Shown: positions 1 through 12,199 of the stretch, piece after piece
Numbering within the stretch: the first letter of the stretch is position 1
Layout of the letters: the number at the start of each line of letters is the position of its first letter
Assembly: GCA_026874595.1 (NCBI GenBank)
Contig: CM049316.1
Coordinates: 72,571,176-72,635,175, forward strand
DNA from: Sipunculus nudus
Taxonomy: Eukaryota; Annelida; Sipuncula; Golfingiida; Sipunculidae
Direction: 5' to 3'
Length of the DNA: 64,000 bases
The notes under the pieces: generated by a model
Seen by the model: the letters and a program-made list of their open reading frames with translations, nothing else
The model's database searches: none
Told to the model about the DNA's origin: nothing
Made by a program: the position numbers and the translations under genes

Positions 1-265
1 AACAATATTTAGATGACCAAATATGTAATGTAATATTAACGATATCAATAATAATATATCTTTCAACACAACCGATGCAGTACACTCACAACAGTGTAAA
101 TTGACAATGACACACTTGTCAGGGTGTTATGCTATATAAAAACAGCTGATATTTTTTTTATTTCACCTCAATTCAATTTAATATATTTATAATTTATATA
201 TATAATATATTTAATAATATATTTATTTAATACAGTTGTATTCACTGAAACTTATGTTTTACCAG

Positions 266-595
266 GTAAAAATATTGGATCTAGAGGTCAGGAATTTTTC
301 TAGCTTTCAGAACTTGGGGCCTTTATTTGTTGAAAAGAGCTATCATTTTTATGGATTATTTACGGATTTAATAAATCTAAGTGAGTCCAACTTCATACAG
401 TGTGAAGAGGGACCAATTACACAGCCCGTCATATACCAGCGACTTGAGGTTTTCCACCAGTACATTGACAAACAGGTCCCAGAGTTACGTGTCAAGATGG
501 AAACATCCAGCAGGTTGGGGTCCACTGGACCTCTGGTTGATGACCACCTCCACCTCCCTTCCTGGATGAGCATCGCCGGAACTCCAAAACACTGA
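266..595 (+). CDS. possible terminal exon of an unidentified gene
   Basis: An open frame follows a plausible splice acceptor (pyrimidine-rich stretch ending ACCAG at 265) and runs to a TGA at 593-595. The translated segment has ordinary protein composition rather than repeat-like composition: mixed hydrophobic and acidic residues, with local words such as YGLFTDLINL and VFHQYIDKQVPEL. It ends in a Ser/Gly/Pro-rich tail. I do not recognise the family. The upstream exons would lie outside the window. It could equally be a chance open frame of 110 codons in AT-rich DNA. Confidence 0.25.
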   Translation, partial: VKILDLEVRNFSSFQNLGPLFVEKSYHFYGLFTDLINLSESNFIQCEEGPITQPVIYQRLEVFHQYIDKQVPELRVKMETSSRLGSTGPLVDDHLHLPSWMSIAGTPKH

Positions 596-2160
596 AGTTA
601 TCAAGAGATCAGTTGTATTGAGAATGATTCCCAAATAACGAATCCTACAGGCAACACATGATTCTTATGCTGCCATACCCTCTCCAGTTCAAATGAAGCT
701 TTACTAAATCTAGGGAAATATAGGTATCAATATCTAATATTGTATCTATTGTAAAATGGTAATGCCAAACAAACTCGAGAAAGATGTAAAGAATACTATA
801 CAGAAAACAGAATTCTACCTGATTCAAAAATGATTAATAATTAGAGTAATGTGTGAAAATAGGACCATATAAAACAGACATCATGTGGACCCCCACTTTA
901 AAATAACTCCAATGTATTTTTACGACATCCCGCCTCAAGACATTAAGATAACCTGTTAAATGTGTTAATATAATCATGGTGTCCCTTGAATAGGCTGAAA
1001 AAATCAGGTCATATTCAAGTCAGAAATGGTAATAATTCATTTTCTGTATTTCTAGAATCTTGCATTGCATGGCTCACTGTTTTTGTTTTTACTCCATATG
1101 ACATGCTTTATAGACATTTATACTCCACTTTCTTGCTACATTTACCAGATGTTTTAGAATAACTTTTTTCTTCTGGATGCACACCAGCATAATCATGACC
1201 ACAGGTTAATATGACTAATTGTCATTCATTCACACTGATAGCAATATCAGTGTAATTTCCACAAAAGCAGCAGAAAGTATCAAAAGCATGCTGCCCATAT
1301 AGATATCTTTAAAATATTCTGATCAGTATTGTTATCTGAACCAGTTAATGGGGACCCGTTTGGGTCCAGTTGCAGAGGAAGGGTATATTGCCGCATAGCG
1401 TGTCCCCAGACCAGCAAGGTAGCGAACTCCCCAATCCCATAAGGTAGCAACATCTGGTGCTCGATAAGAACCAATTGTCTTTGTGGTAATGGACCAAGGT
1501 GAAGTTCATGAATGGTGAGGTGGAGAGCAGTGTGATGTTGTGCGACAGATCTGTGATGTGATGCTGCCAGGTATTCAATTGTGTGCAAGTGAAAGAGTCA
1601 AATCTTTGTGCATTTTGTAATTTATAAGTTAGGGCATCTGACTGACACTGATAGACAAAACTTGCCTACTCTCTTGGCCGTTTCTGTGGGATTTCTGGGA
1701 CAAACAAACAAACAGACTGACAGGACAATTTTACTAGTATGTAGAAGATTTTACTTACAAACCTGCTGAAGCCCTTGATCCTTCCCCATGACAGTGTGGA
1801 GCTGATCTTTATATACTGAGCAGGGCGCCTCCCAGACTCCAGCAGTAGAGAGTACTAGAGACATGCCTCATACCATGTCCTTTTCTTGTCACATGCAAAC
1901 TTGTTACATGATTGGTGCACTCTGATGACTAGTGTGTCTCCGAATCCATCAGGGCAAGCTTTCTCTGTGAAAGATCATTTTATACACAAATAATTTATTG
2001 ATTGATAGTGTTATTTCATCATTTGGCGGGAAAATATGTATAGGCCCTTAAAATAATGGCCTTAATGTACACCCACAGGCACTTATTATCAACAGTCATT
2101 CACATATAAACAGAGACTATTATACTATAGTTACATGATAAGCCCCCCTTATACCATCCA
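596..2160. other. unassigned non-coding stretch
   Basis: No gene can be supported. Minus-strand open frames at 1280-1588 are low quality and resemble no family I know. A short segment around 1815-1870 has a TATA-like motif followed by a GC-richer patch, which could be an eroded LTR or promoter, but nothing else supports that. Confidence 0.4.
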
Positions 2161-2161
2161 T

Positions 2162-2570
2162 TTTTAGCTCAGCTGACTATAAGTCATCTGAGTTATAGTC
2201 GTGGTCTATTGTCCGTCGTCCGTCCGTCAGTCCGGATGTCCGTCCGTAAGACTGGCACGTTTCGACACCATTAGACCTACGAATATGAAATTCGCCATAC
2301 AGTTAGATGTCCCAAAAATCTCCTACCATGCCGAAAATTGGGTCAATAGGACTTCGTTCCTTTGAGATATTAAGGAAAAACCTCACTTTTTTATTAGGAA
2401 TCTATTTTCACACTTCAGGACTGCCTTATATCAAAACCACTCATCTGGTTTTCTTCATATTTACCATAAATATTCCTCTATATAGTTCCTATGTACATGC
2501 CAGAAATTAAGTCAGTATTATTTAATTTAAAAAAGAATTGGGCCCAAACATAATGGACTTTGTAAACAAG
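2162..2570 (-). repeat. dispersed mollusc-type repeat, copy 1
   Basis: This copy begins with the reverse complement of the module found at 47,815-47,853: an AGCTCAGCTGA hairpin next to GTCCGTCC-type repeats. It then reads through a segment ('ACAGTTAGATGTCCCAAA', 'CCTACCATGCC') that recurs at 10,075-10,110 and, inverted, at 47,690-47,730. The small open frame at 2307-2510 recurs in diverged form in the other copies, so it is repeat sequence and not a gene. Confidence 0.7.
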
Positions 2571-3344
2571 AGGCCCATGGGCCATGACGCTCCGCTGAAC
2601 TTGAATTACAAGCATGTTTTGCATGCAAAATCTAATGAATATGTAGACATTAGTTTTAACTGGTATTGCAAGAATTAAATTTTGCTGGTAACAGCATATT
2701 GTGCATACAGACTAGAAATAAAGTGGAACTGCAAGGTTTTTTTTGTTCTGGAATGCACAGACAATGAATAAATGATAAATCAACATACCAAACTTGAGCA
2801 CATAACCTGGTGTTGAGAAAATGGAACAACTATATTTTTTCTAGTGTTAAACAACAAGGCCTCATGGAAACATGTGTAATGGAATAAACAGCAGGTTTAG
2901 TGCTTGGGTGATATGTGTGTAGAGGAGTTATGTCACACTGGAGGACAGATTGGCATGAAATCAGTTTTATGGGGTTTCAGGATTTCTGCTGATAAAGCGA
3001 CATTTTACATATAAATTTGTATTGACTGGTTTAAAATAAAACACTTAACTTACCATGAAAATGCATACCAAGTTGTGGGAACAGTTGAAGGTTAAAACAT
3101 GTGTTCCACTTGTAATCTTGCCATTATGCCAAAGTTATTTATATATGTCTAGAATCTTGATGTGAACTGATGTTGGGATTGTGTGAAGGCTATTTATAGA
3201 GACTAAAGGTGTTGATGAGATCTGGTGTTGTTACTATGTGAAAGAGATTTATAGATACTTTTATCAGTTATGATTTGTGCCCTGTTTACAGATGACTGCA
3301 TCTTTGAAGGTCTCATAAATAGAGAAAACTAGATGTGTCGGAAC
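2571..3344. other. unassigned stretch beginning with a CCCATGGG repeat end
   Basis: It starts with AACAAGAGGCCCATGGGCC, an end-motif also seen in variant form near 11,863-11,899, 12,210, 16,403, 46,200 and 50,799. Near 3274-3330 a piece of the roughly 335-bp family appears ('GTTTACAGATGACTGCATC'). No gene is visible between them. Confidence 0.45.
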
Positions 3345-5235
3345 GACACAAATGCCCCCACCTTGGGCAAATCAGAAACATTTGTAAAATTTGGAATATT
3401 TTTTAAGTTCAGGAGGTGTCGTATGGTCAAAAGTAGGTCAACAAGGGCAAAATGCAAACTCAATTTGTAACGGGTCATTATCAAGCAACACACCAAAAAT
3501 CATGCCAGTATATGCAGGCATTGTGAAAAAAAGTCCATACATGTGCATTTTCCATAAAAATTTCTGTCTTTCATGAAATTTTCTATGTTTAGGATCCGTA
3601 AAACAATCAAAAGTAGGTCAACCAGGATGAAACGCAAACTCGATCTGTAACTGTCATTATCTGCCCACACAAAAAAAATCAGGGTGGTATCTGCAGGCAT
3701 TGAGGAAAAAAAGTCAGTACATATGCATTTGTTAAGAAAATTTATATTTTTCATGAAACTTTCTATGTTTAGGAGCAGTCAAATTGGCAAAAGTAGGTCA
3801 ACTGAGACAAAACAAGAACTTGATCTGTAACTGGTCATTATCTGCCTACACACCAAAAATCAGGCCCATATCTGCAGGCACTGCGAAATAAAGTCCATAC
3901 ATGTGCACCTTTTTTATGAAATTTTCTATGTTAGAGCACCGTCAAACGGTCAAAAATAGGTCAACTGGGACAAAACGTGAACTCCATCTCTAACTGGTCA
4001 ATATCTGCCGACACACCAAAATTCAGGCCAATATCTGCAGGCATTGCGAAAAAACGTCTGTACATGTGTATTTGTCATGAAATTTCATATTTTTCATGAA
4101 ATTTTCTATGTTCAGGAGCTGTAAAACGGTCAAAAGTAAGTCAACCGGGACGAAACGCCAACTCGATCTGTAACTGGTCTATATCTGCCCACACACCAAA
4201 AATTAGGCCAATATCTGCAGGCATTGGGAAAAAAAGTCCGCACATGTGTATCTGTCATGAATATTTCTATTTTTCATGAAAATTTCTAAGTTTAGGAGCC
4301 GTAAAACGGTCAAAAGTAGGTCAACCAGGACGAAACGCGAACTCGATCTGTAACTGGTCTATATCTGTCCACACACCAAAAATCAGGCTAATATCTGCAG
4401 GCACTGAGAAAAAAAAAACGTACATGTGTATTTGTCATGAAATTTAAAAATTTTCATGAAATTTTCTATTTTCAGGAGCCGTAAACGGTCAAAAGTAGGT
4501 CAACCAGGACGAAATGCGAACTTGATCTGTAACTGGTCTATATCTGCTCACACACCAAAAATCAGGCCAATATCTGCAGGCAATGCGAAAAAAGTCCGTA
4601 CATGTGTATCTGTCATGAATATTTCTATTTTTCATGAAATTTTCTAAGTTTAGGAGCCGTAAAACGATCAAAAGTAGGTCAACCAGGACGAAACGCGAAC
4701 TCGATCTGTAACTGGTCTATATCTGCTCACACACAAAAAATCAGGCCAATATCTGCAGGCATTGTGAAAAAAAAGTCCGTACATGTGTATCTGTCATGAA
4801 TATTTCTATTTTGTCATGAAATTTTCTAAGTTTAGGAGCCGTAAAACGGTCAAAAGTAGGTCAACCAGGACGAAACGCGAACTCGATCTGTAACTGGTCT
4901 ATATCTGCTCACACACCAAAAATCAGGCCAATATCTGCAGGCATTGCGAAAAAAAGTCAGTACATGTGTATCTGTCATGAATATTTCTATTTTTCATGAA
5001 ATTTTCAAAGTTTAGGAGCCGTTAAACGGTCAAAAGTAGGTCAACCGGGACGAAACGTGAACTTGATCTGTAACTGGTCTATATCTGCCCACACACCAAA
5101 AATCAGGCCAATATTTGCAGGCATTGCGAAAAAAAGTCCGTACAACTGTTTCATTTCAGAATGACGGAAGGACGGAAGGACGGAATGACGGACATGGGTA
5201 AAACTATATGCCCCGGCCACTTTGTGACGGGGGCA
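3345..5235 (+). repeat. tandem array, about 180-bp unit, about 10 copies
   Basis: The word GTCAAAAGTAGGTCAACC recurs at roughly 180-bp spacing; its CAACC lies near 4141, 4321, 4500, 4680, 4862 and 5042, with earlier copies more diverged. Each unit also carries ATATCTGCAGGCATTG and a TTTTTCATGAAATTTTC segment. The array is bounded by 'AAATGCCCCCACC' on the left. On the right are GACGGAAGGACGGA repeats and 'GACGGGGGCATAAAAA'. This gives it the shape of the molluscan non-autonomous elements that carry a variable number of core repeats between conserved ends. Confidence 0.85.
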
Positions 5236-8200
5236 TAAAAATGCATAACAATTCGAAAAAATACAGGTGGCACCACCACTCAGCAGGAACTGATGAAACA
5301 CTCCATGATGAATATGCATGCGAAGAATCATGATAATCAATGCATAAGTTTTTCAGATACTGGAGCTTTTGTATAAAATTTTGATTATTCTGGTAGGTAT
5401 TCAGAGCCCCATATCTCGCAGGATATGGGTAACACAAACCTAATTTCAGGTTTTCTTGGAGATTTTTTTCATGGACCTCCCTGGATGTCAATATAGAAGA
5501 TTCCAAGTCCATGGTTACGATTTGTGCCTGGTTAACAGACAGAGAGACAAACGGACGACGGACAAAGAGTGGTCACTATAGCTTTAATGACATTCAGTCA
5601 GCTGAACCAAAAAATCTTAAAAAATCGAAAGAATACAGGTGGTGCCCCCAGTCTGCAGAAACTGATGGAACATTCCATGACCAATATCCATGAAAAGAAT
5701 TATGGTGATCAATGCATTAGTTTATCAGATACTTAAGCTTTTGTATCAAATTTTCCATTATTCTTGGGGGTACTTCGGAGCCCCATAGCTCAGAGATTTT
5801 GGGTAACAGAGACCTAATTTCAAGTTTCCATGGAGACTTTTCATGGGTCTCCCTGTCTGTCAAGAATGAAGGTTCTAGGTCCAGTTGTTACAATTTGTAC
5901 CCTGTTGACAGATAACTACATCCTTAAAGGTATCAAAATAAGAGAAAAAAAAAATTGTGAAAATTTGAAAAAATACAGGTGGCACCACCAGTCTGCAGGA
6001 ACTGACGGAACACCTCTTGATCAATATGTATGCAAAAAATCATGACCATCAGTGTTGTAGTTATTGAGATGTTGCAGTTTGTTTTTATCAAATTTTCCAT
6101 TATTCTGGGGGCTAATTGGGAGCCCTTCACACAGCTCAAAGTATATGGGTAACAGAGACTTTATTTCAGGTTTCCATGGAGACTTTTCATGGACCTATCA
6201 GGGTGTCAAGAATGAAGATTCTAGGTCTAGTCTTTATGATTTGTGCCCTGTTCACATTTTTAAAGGTCTCAAAAATAGAGAAAACAATTCGTAAAAATTG
6301 AAAAATACAGGTGGCGCCACCAGTCTGCAGAAACTGATGAAACATCTCTTCATCAATACTTATGCCAAAAATCATGACCATCAGTGATGTAGTTCATGAG
6401 ATATTGAAGTTTTTGTATAAAATTTTTGACAATTCTGGGGGGTAATTTGGGGCCCCATAGCTCAAAGGATATGGGTAACAGAGACCTAATATCAGGTTTC
6501 CATGGAGACTTTTCATAGGTCTCTAAGTGTTTCGAGAATGAAGATTCTAGGTCCAGTCGTTACGATTTGTGCCACATTAACAGATAAAAACATCCTTAAA
6601 GGTCTCAAAAATAGAGGAAAAAATCGTAAAAAATCTAACAATACAGGTGGTGCCACCAGTCTGCAGGAACTGATGGAACATCTCATGATCAATATGTATG
6701 CCAAAAATCATTACCATCAGTGATGTAGTTATTGAGATATTGAAGTTTTTGTAAGAAATTTTTGACTAATCAAGGGGGTACTTTTGGGCCCCATAGCTCA
6801 AAGGATATGGGTAACAGAGACCTAATTTCTCGTTTCCAAGGAGATTTTTTCATTGACCTCTCAATGTCTCAAGAATGAAGATTCTAGGTCTAGTCTTTAC
6901 GATTTGTGCCTTGTTAACAGATGTTCACATTTTAAAGGTCTCAAAAATAGAGAAAAAAATTCGTAAAAATTGAAAAATACAGGTGGCGCCACCAGTTTGC
7001 AGGAACTGATGGAACATCTCATGATCAATATGTATGAAAAAAATCATGACCATCAGTGATGTAGTTAATGAGATATTGAAGTTTTTGTATAAAATTTTTG
7101 ACAATTCTGGGGGGTAATTTGGGGCCCCATAGCTCAAAGGATATGGGTAACAGAGACCTAATTTCAGGTTTCCATGGAGACTTTTCATAGGTCTCTAAGT
7201 GTTTCGAGAATGAAGATTCTAGGTCCAGTCGTTACGATTTGTGCCACATTAACAGATAAAAACATCCTTAAAGGTCTCAAAAATAGAGGAAAAAATCGTA
7301 AAAAATCTCACAATACAGGTGGTGCCACCAGTCTGCAGGAACTGATGGAACATCTCATGATCAATATGTATGCCAAAAATCATTACCATCAGTGATGTAG
7401 TTATTGAGATATTGAAGTTTTTGTAAGAAATTTTTGACTAATCAAGGGGGTACTTTTGGGCCCCATAGCTCAAAGGATATGGGTAACAGAGACCTAATTT
7501 CTCGTTTCCAAGGAGATTTTTTCATTGACCTCTCAATGTCTCAAGAATGAAGATTCTAGGTCTAGTCTTTACGATTTGTGCCTTGTTAACAGATGTTCAC
7601 ATTTTTAAAGGTCTCAAAAATAGAGAAAAAAATTCGTAAAAATTGAAAAATACAGGTGGCGCCACCAGTTTGCAGGAACTGATGGAACATCTCATGATCA
7701 ATATGTATGCAAAAAAATCATGACCATCAGTGATGTAGTTAATGAGATATTGAAGTTTTTGTATGAAATTTTTGACTTTTCTGGGGGGTACTTTGGGGCC
7801 CAATAGCTCAAAGGATATGGGAAACAGAGACCTAATTTCTGGTTTCCAAGGAGATTTTTCATGGACCTCTCAGAATGCCAAGTTACAAGGTTCTAGGTCC
7901 AGTGGTTACGATTTGTGCCTGGTTTACGGACGGACAGACGGACGACGGACAAAGAGTGATCGCTATAGCTCAGATGACTTTCAGTCAGCTGAGCTAAAAT
8001 TGAAAAAAATACAGATGGCGCCACCAGACTGCAGAAACTGATGAAACACCCCATGATCAATATAAATGCTAAGAATCATGGTGATCAATGCATTAGTTGT
8101 TCAGATACTTGAGCTTTTGTATCAAATTTTCTATTATTCTGGGGGGTACTTCTGAGCCCAATAGCTCGAAGAATTTGGGTAACAAAGACCTAAATTGAGG

Positions 8201-9664
8201 TTTCCAAGGAAACTTTTTACGGGCTTCTCTGCATGTCATGACAGAAGATTCTAGGTCTAGGCATTACGATTTGTGCCCTGTAAAATTCGTAAAAATCGAA
8301 AAAATACCAGTGGCGCCATCAGACTGCAGAAACTGATGAAACATTCCAAGATCAATATCAGTGCAAAGAATTATGGTGATCATTGCAATAGTTTTTCAGA
8401 TACTTGAGCTTTTGTATCAAATTTTCCATCATTCTGGGGGGTACTTGGGAGCCCCATAGCTCGAAGAAAATGTGTAACAGAGACCTTTTTCTAAGTTTCT
8501 AAGGAGACTTTTAATGGGCCTCCCTGCATGTCAAGAGAGAAGATTCTAGGTCAAGGCTTTACGATTTGTGCCCTGTTAACCGATGACCGCATCTTTTAAT
8601 GTCTCAAAAATAGAGAAAAAAACACGTAAAAATCGAAAAAATACAGGTGGCACCACCAGTCTGCAGAAACTGATGAAACACCCAATCATCAAAATCAATG
8701 CAAAGAATCATGGTGATCAATGCAATAGTTGATCAGTTACTTTAACTTTTGTATCAAATTTTCCATTATTCTGGGGGGTACTTCGGAGCCCCATAGCTCA
8801 GAGGTTATGGGTAACAGAGACCTAATTTCAGGTTTCCAAGGAGACTTTTTATGGGCCTCTCTGCATGTCAAGAGAGAAGATTCTAGGTCCAGTCGTTACG
8901 ATTTGTGCCCTGTTAACAAATGACTGCATCTTTAGAGGTCTCAAAAATAGAGAAAAAAATTCGTAAAAATTGAAAAAATACAGGTGGCGCCACCAGTCTG
9001 CAGAACTGATGAAACACTCCATGATCAATATCCATGCAAAAAATCATGATCATCAGTAATGTAGTTAATGAGATATTGAAGTTTTTGTATAAAATTTTTG
9101 ACTATTCTGGGGGGTACTTTGGGGCCCCATAGCTCGAAGGATATGGGTAACAGAGACCTAATTTCTGGTTTCCATGGACATTTTTTCATTGACCTCTCAA
9201 TGTCTCAAGAATGAAGATTCTAGGTCCAGTCTTTACAATTTGTGCCTTGTTAACAGATGTTCACATTTTTAAAGGTCTCAAAAATATGAGAAAAAAATTC
9301 GTAAAAAATCGAAAAATACAGGTGGCGCCACCAGTCTGCAGGAACTGATGGAACATCTCATGATCAATATGTATGCAAAAAATCATGACCATCAGTGATG
9401 TAGTTAATGAGATATTGATGTTTTTGTATGAAATTTTTGACTTTTCTGGGGGGTACTTTGGGGCCCCATAGCTCGAAGGATATGGGTAACAGAGACCTAA
9501 TTTCTGGTTTCGAAGGAGATTTTTCATGGACCTCTCAGAATGCCAATTTACAAGGTTCTAGGTCCAGCGGTTACGATTTGTGCCTGGTTAACGGACGGAC
9601 AGACGGACGACGGACAAAGAGTGATCGCTATAGCTCAGATGACTTTCAGTCAGCTGAGCTAAAA
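5236..9664 (+). repeat. tandem array, about 335-bp unit, about 13 copies
   Basis: Each unit carries AATACAGGTGGCGCCACCAG (or a GGTGGTGCC / GGTGGCACC variant), then a conserved block with 'CCCCATAGCTC', 'GGTAACAGAGACCTAAT', 'AAGATTCTAGGTC' and 'TTACGATTTGTGCC'. Palindrome-bearing segments occur near 5268, 5639, 5980, 6311, 6648, 6983, 7319, 7656, 8016, 8312, 8647, 8985 and 9321. Three GACGGAC-rich tails followed by an AGCTCAG...CTGAGCT hairpin (near 5546-5605, 7926-7997 and 9592-9664) suggest three concatenated elements with different unit numbers. Small open frames here are shared between units and are not genes. Confidence 0.88.
6412..7756 (+). repeat. 672-bp higher-order duplication inside the 335-bp array
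   Basis: The two-unit block starting near 6412 is repeated almost base for base 672 bp downstream. For example, an identical stretch with one base change starts at 6502 and again at 7174. This is a recent duplication of a dimer within an otherwise diverged array. Confidence 0.8.
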
Positions 9665-12085
9665 AATCAGGAAAGATATTTGGTCACTTAAGACCAGAAG
9701 TGTTAAAGGTAGGGACTTTTTTTCAGTAATATAACTTTAATTGAACAAAATTTAATTGTATACCAAAAATTAGATCAAAATCTGTTAAATTTTTTTAAAT
9801 ATTGGCAAAAATATAAAATTGGTACCTTAAATTTTGCCCAAGTTTGACCATGGCACTTTTTTTTCCTGTAAGTACTGTGGATTTAATTTTCACAGCATGT
9901 TTTTGTTAGCATTTTGTCTGTTAACGCAAAAAATTTGAAACCAGTTCATCAAAAACTAGATTTTATTCAAGTTTTTAAGCACCATGTCACATCAAGTTTA
10001 CATCAAGCTAGTGTTATGCAGTTTGCTAGAGCTCAGCTCCCCAGCTTCAGCTCTAAATTCCTTAAATTTAGCATACAGTTAGATGTCTCCAAATCCCCTA
10101 CCATGCCAAGAATTTTATCACTAGGAATTAATTCCTTCGAAATATTAATGAAAAACTTCATTTTTCCATTAAAAACCCATTGTTACACTGTAAGACTGCC
10201 TAATATCAAAACCACTGATCTGACTTTGATCATATATAATATACATATTTTTCTATACATTCGCTATGCACATGCCAGATATGATGTCAGTATTGCATAA
10301 TTGTTTTAAGTTATGGGCCCAAACATAATGCACATTAATGCATAATCAAGAAATATATTTACTCCCTTAACAAGAGGATTGCTGAAACTAGAGATTTTTT
10401 GTCAGGGATGTAACATTATTTAATCAAGATTCAATTGAATACCAAAAATTTGTTCTGAATTTTTTTGAAATTTTATAAGTTATTAGTATAAATATAAAAT
10501 TAGTACCTTAAATTTTGCCCAACTTTGACCAACTTTGTTTCCTGAGAGTACTGTTTATATAATTTTCATATCATGCACACATAAGGATTTCATCTTTGTA
10601 GTTTAGGAAGCTGAAAGAAATTGGCCAAATACTGTAGCTTTTATTAATGTTTATATGAGACCATGTCAGACCCAGGCTTAATCCAGCCCCTCTTCAGTCA
10701 CCTGTATGTTGACCTTGTTGACCTTTTATCAGATTATGCATGCTTAAGTGAAGCATACACTGGGGCAGCCAGGCAGCTAATGCCCAGCCACAGTTCATCC
10801 AGGTGTCCAACCCAACTCATCTAGTAGTTGTTTTGAAAAACAACATAACAATAAACAATAAATTAATAATTTTGTATTGGTTTTTTTATAACAAATTAAA
10901 GAAAAATTAATAGAAAAGGAATTTGTTAGTTGATGAGTAACAGAAAATTAACTTGCAGTTACTGATGATGTAAGAATCTTGTATGGATGGATAGAATGTC
11001 AATGTCAATGTTATTCCAAATAACACCATGCAGTCACCCATGGTATTTTTCAGTGAAATGTTAATGATAAAAAAATAAATCATATTATTCATTAGGGATC
11101 ATATGAAGGAAATTAATGATAGACAAAGATGCAGCTGATAATATTAATCTAGATTCCTACTGTGTCTAGTGTGTAGATTGATGTGAAAGTAGTCCAAAGT
11201 GAACATATTACATTTATTTTTTTTTAATATATATATAAAAGCCATAAAACCAGGTACTTATGATCATCATTTAAATTTGTGAATTTTGTATATTCTGGAT
11301 TCTCAACATCTTTGGCTAAAACTGAATAAATACTAGACATGATGCGAATGCTTTGCAAATGTATTTGAATACAATATGAATATGTACTGCATTAAAAAAT
11401 TTTATTGCATAAGAATGGGAATTCAGGTAAACATGAAGGTATTTGAATACCAGTGCAGATACTTTCAAAATGTATTCATGAATGCATTCATGAATATATT
11501 CTATAATATTATTTCAATAATCATTTCAGTTATATTTTATTTTAAAAAATCATATGATTTTCTTATTATTTTTTTCTTTAATATTAATTATATTGGCACA
11601 ATATTTGTTATTAAATTTTAATAAATAGTTAAACTCTTTTATAATATGTGCTGCTTATAAGTTATATGGCCAAGTCAAAATCTGTGTGACAATAGCACTC
11701 CATTTGTTAATAAAATAAATGAAATCAATCCTCTTCCCTGTCTCCAAAGATACTATCAAAATCATACATAAGCTAAACACCAACAACTCATAATAAGGCT
11801 TATATTTATTACCACACAAAACAAGCATGTGCCTCTTTCCCAAATTATACTTTTTATCATATATAACAGCTGAGCGCCGTGACCCATGGGTCCCTTGTTT
11901 TACATATGAATGGCAATTGATAATGAGTGCCTGTGTTTCACTGGAATTTGTGTCCCAAAATTCAGTTCCATTGTTTCTGACTTACTCTTATTTTCTCATT
12001 CAATCCTTGCCTGATTTTATATTTCCCCATAATTTTCTTGGAGCTACAGTGTCATGTAATTAATTCAGATATGTCTCTGGGATAG

Positions 12086-12092
<7 letters not shown>
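9665..12092. repeat. ancient dispersed repeat region (copy 2), no gene
   Basis: Segments at about 9705-9880 and 10,386-10,560 are diverged direct repeats sharing 'TTAAATTTTGCCCAA' and 'ATACCAAAAATT'. The same sequence occurs inverted near 47,265-47,410. Between them, 10,060-10,335 matches copies 1 and 3 of the dispersed family. At 11,863-11,899 the end-motif GACCCATGGGTCCCTTGTTT appears in inverted orientation, so 10.0-11.9 kb may be one minus-oriented copy. The small open frames here are AT-rich and not convincing genes. Confidence 0.55.

Positions 12093-12138
<46 letters not shown>
12093..12138. repeat. (AT)n microsatellite
   Basis: An uninterrupted TA dinucleotide run of about 45 bp. Confidence 0.95.
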
Positions 12139-12142
<4 letters not shown>

Positions 12143-12199
12143 AATTGTTACAGATTAAAGTGTACAGTAATGAAACTTGATGTAAACATGATTGACAGT

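Noticed and set aside
1280-1588. Minus-strand open frame with His-rich start
   Set aside because: Two overlapping frames of similar length exist, neither with recognisable motifs; probably chance.
5511-9691. Many small similar open frames in the 335-bp array
   Set aside because: They recur with the repeat unit in different frames and directions and have no independent coding signature.
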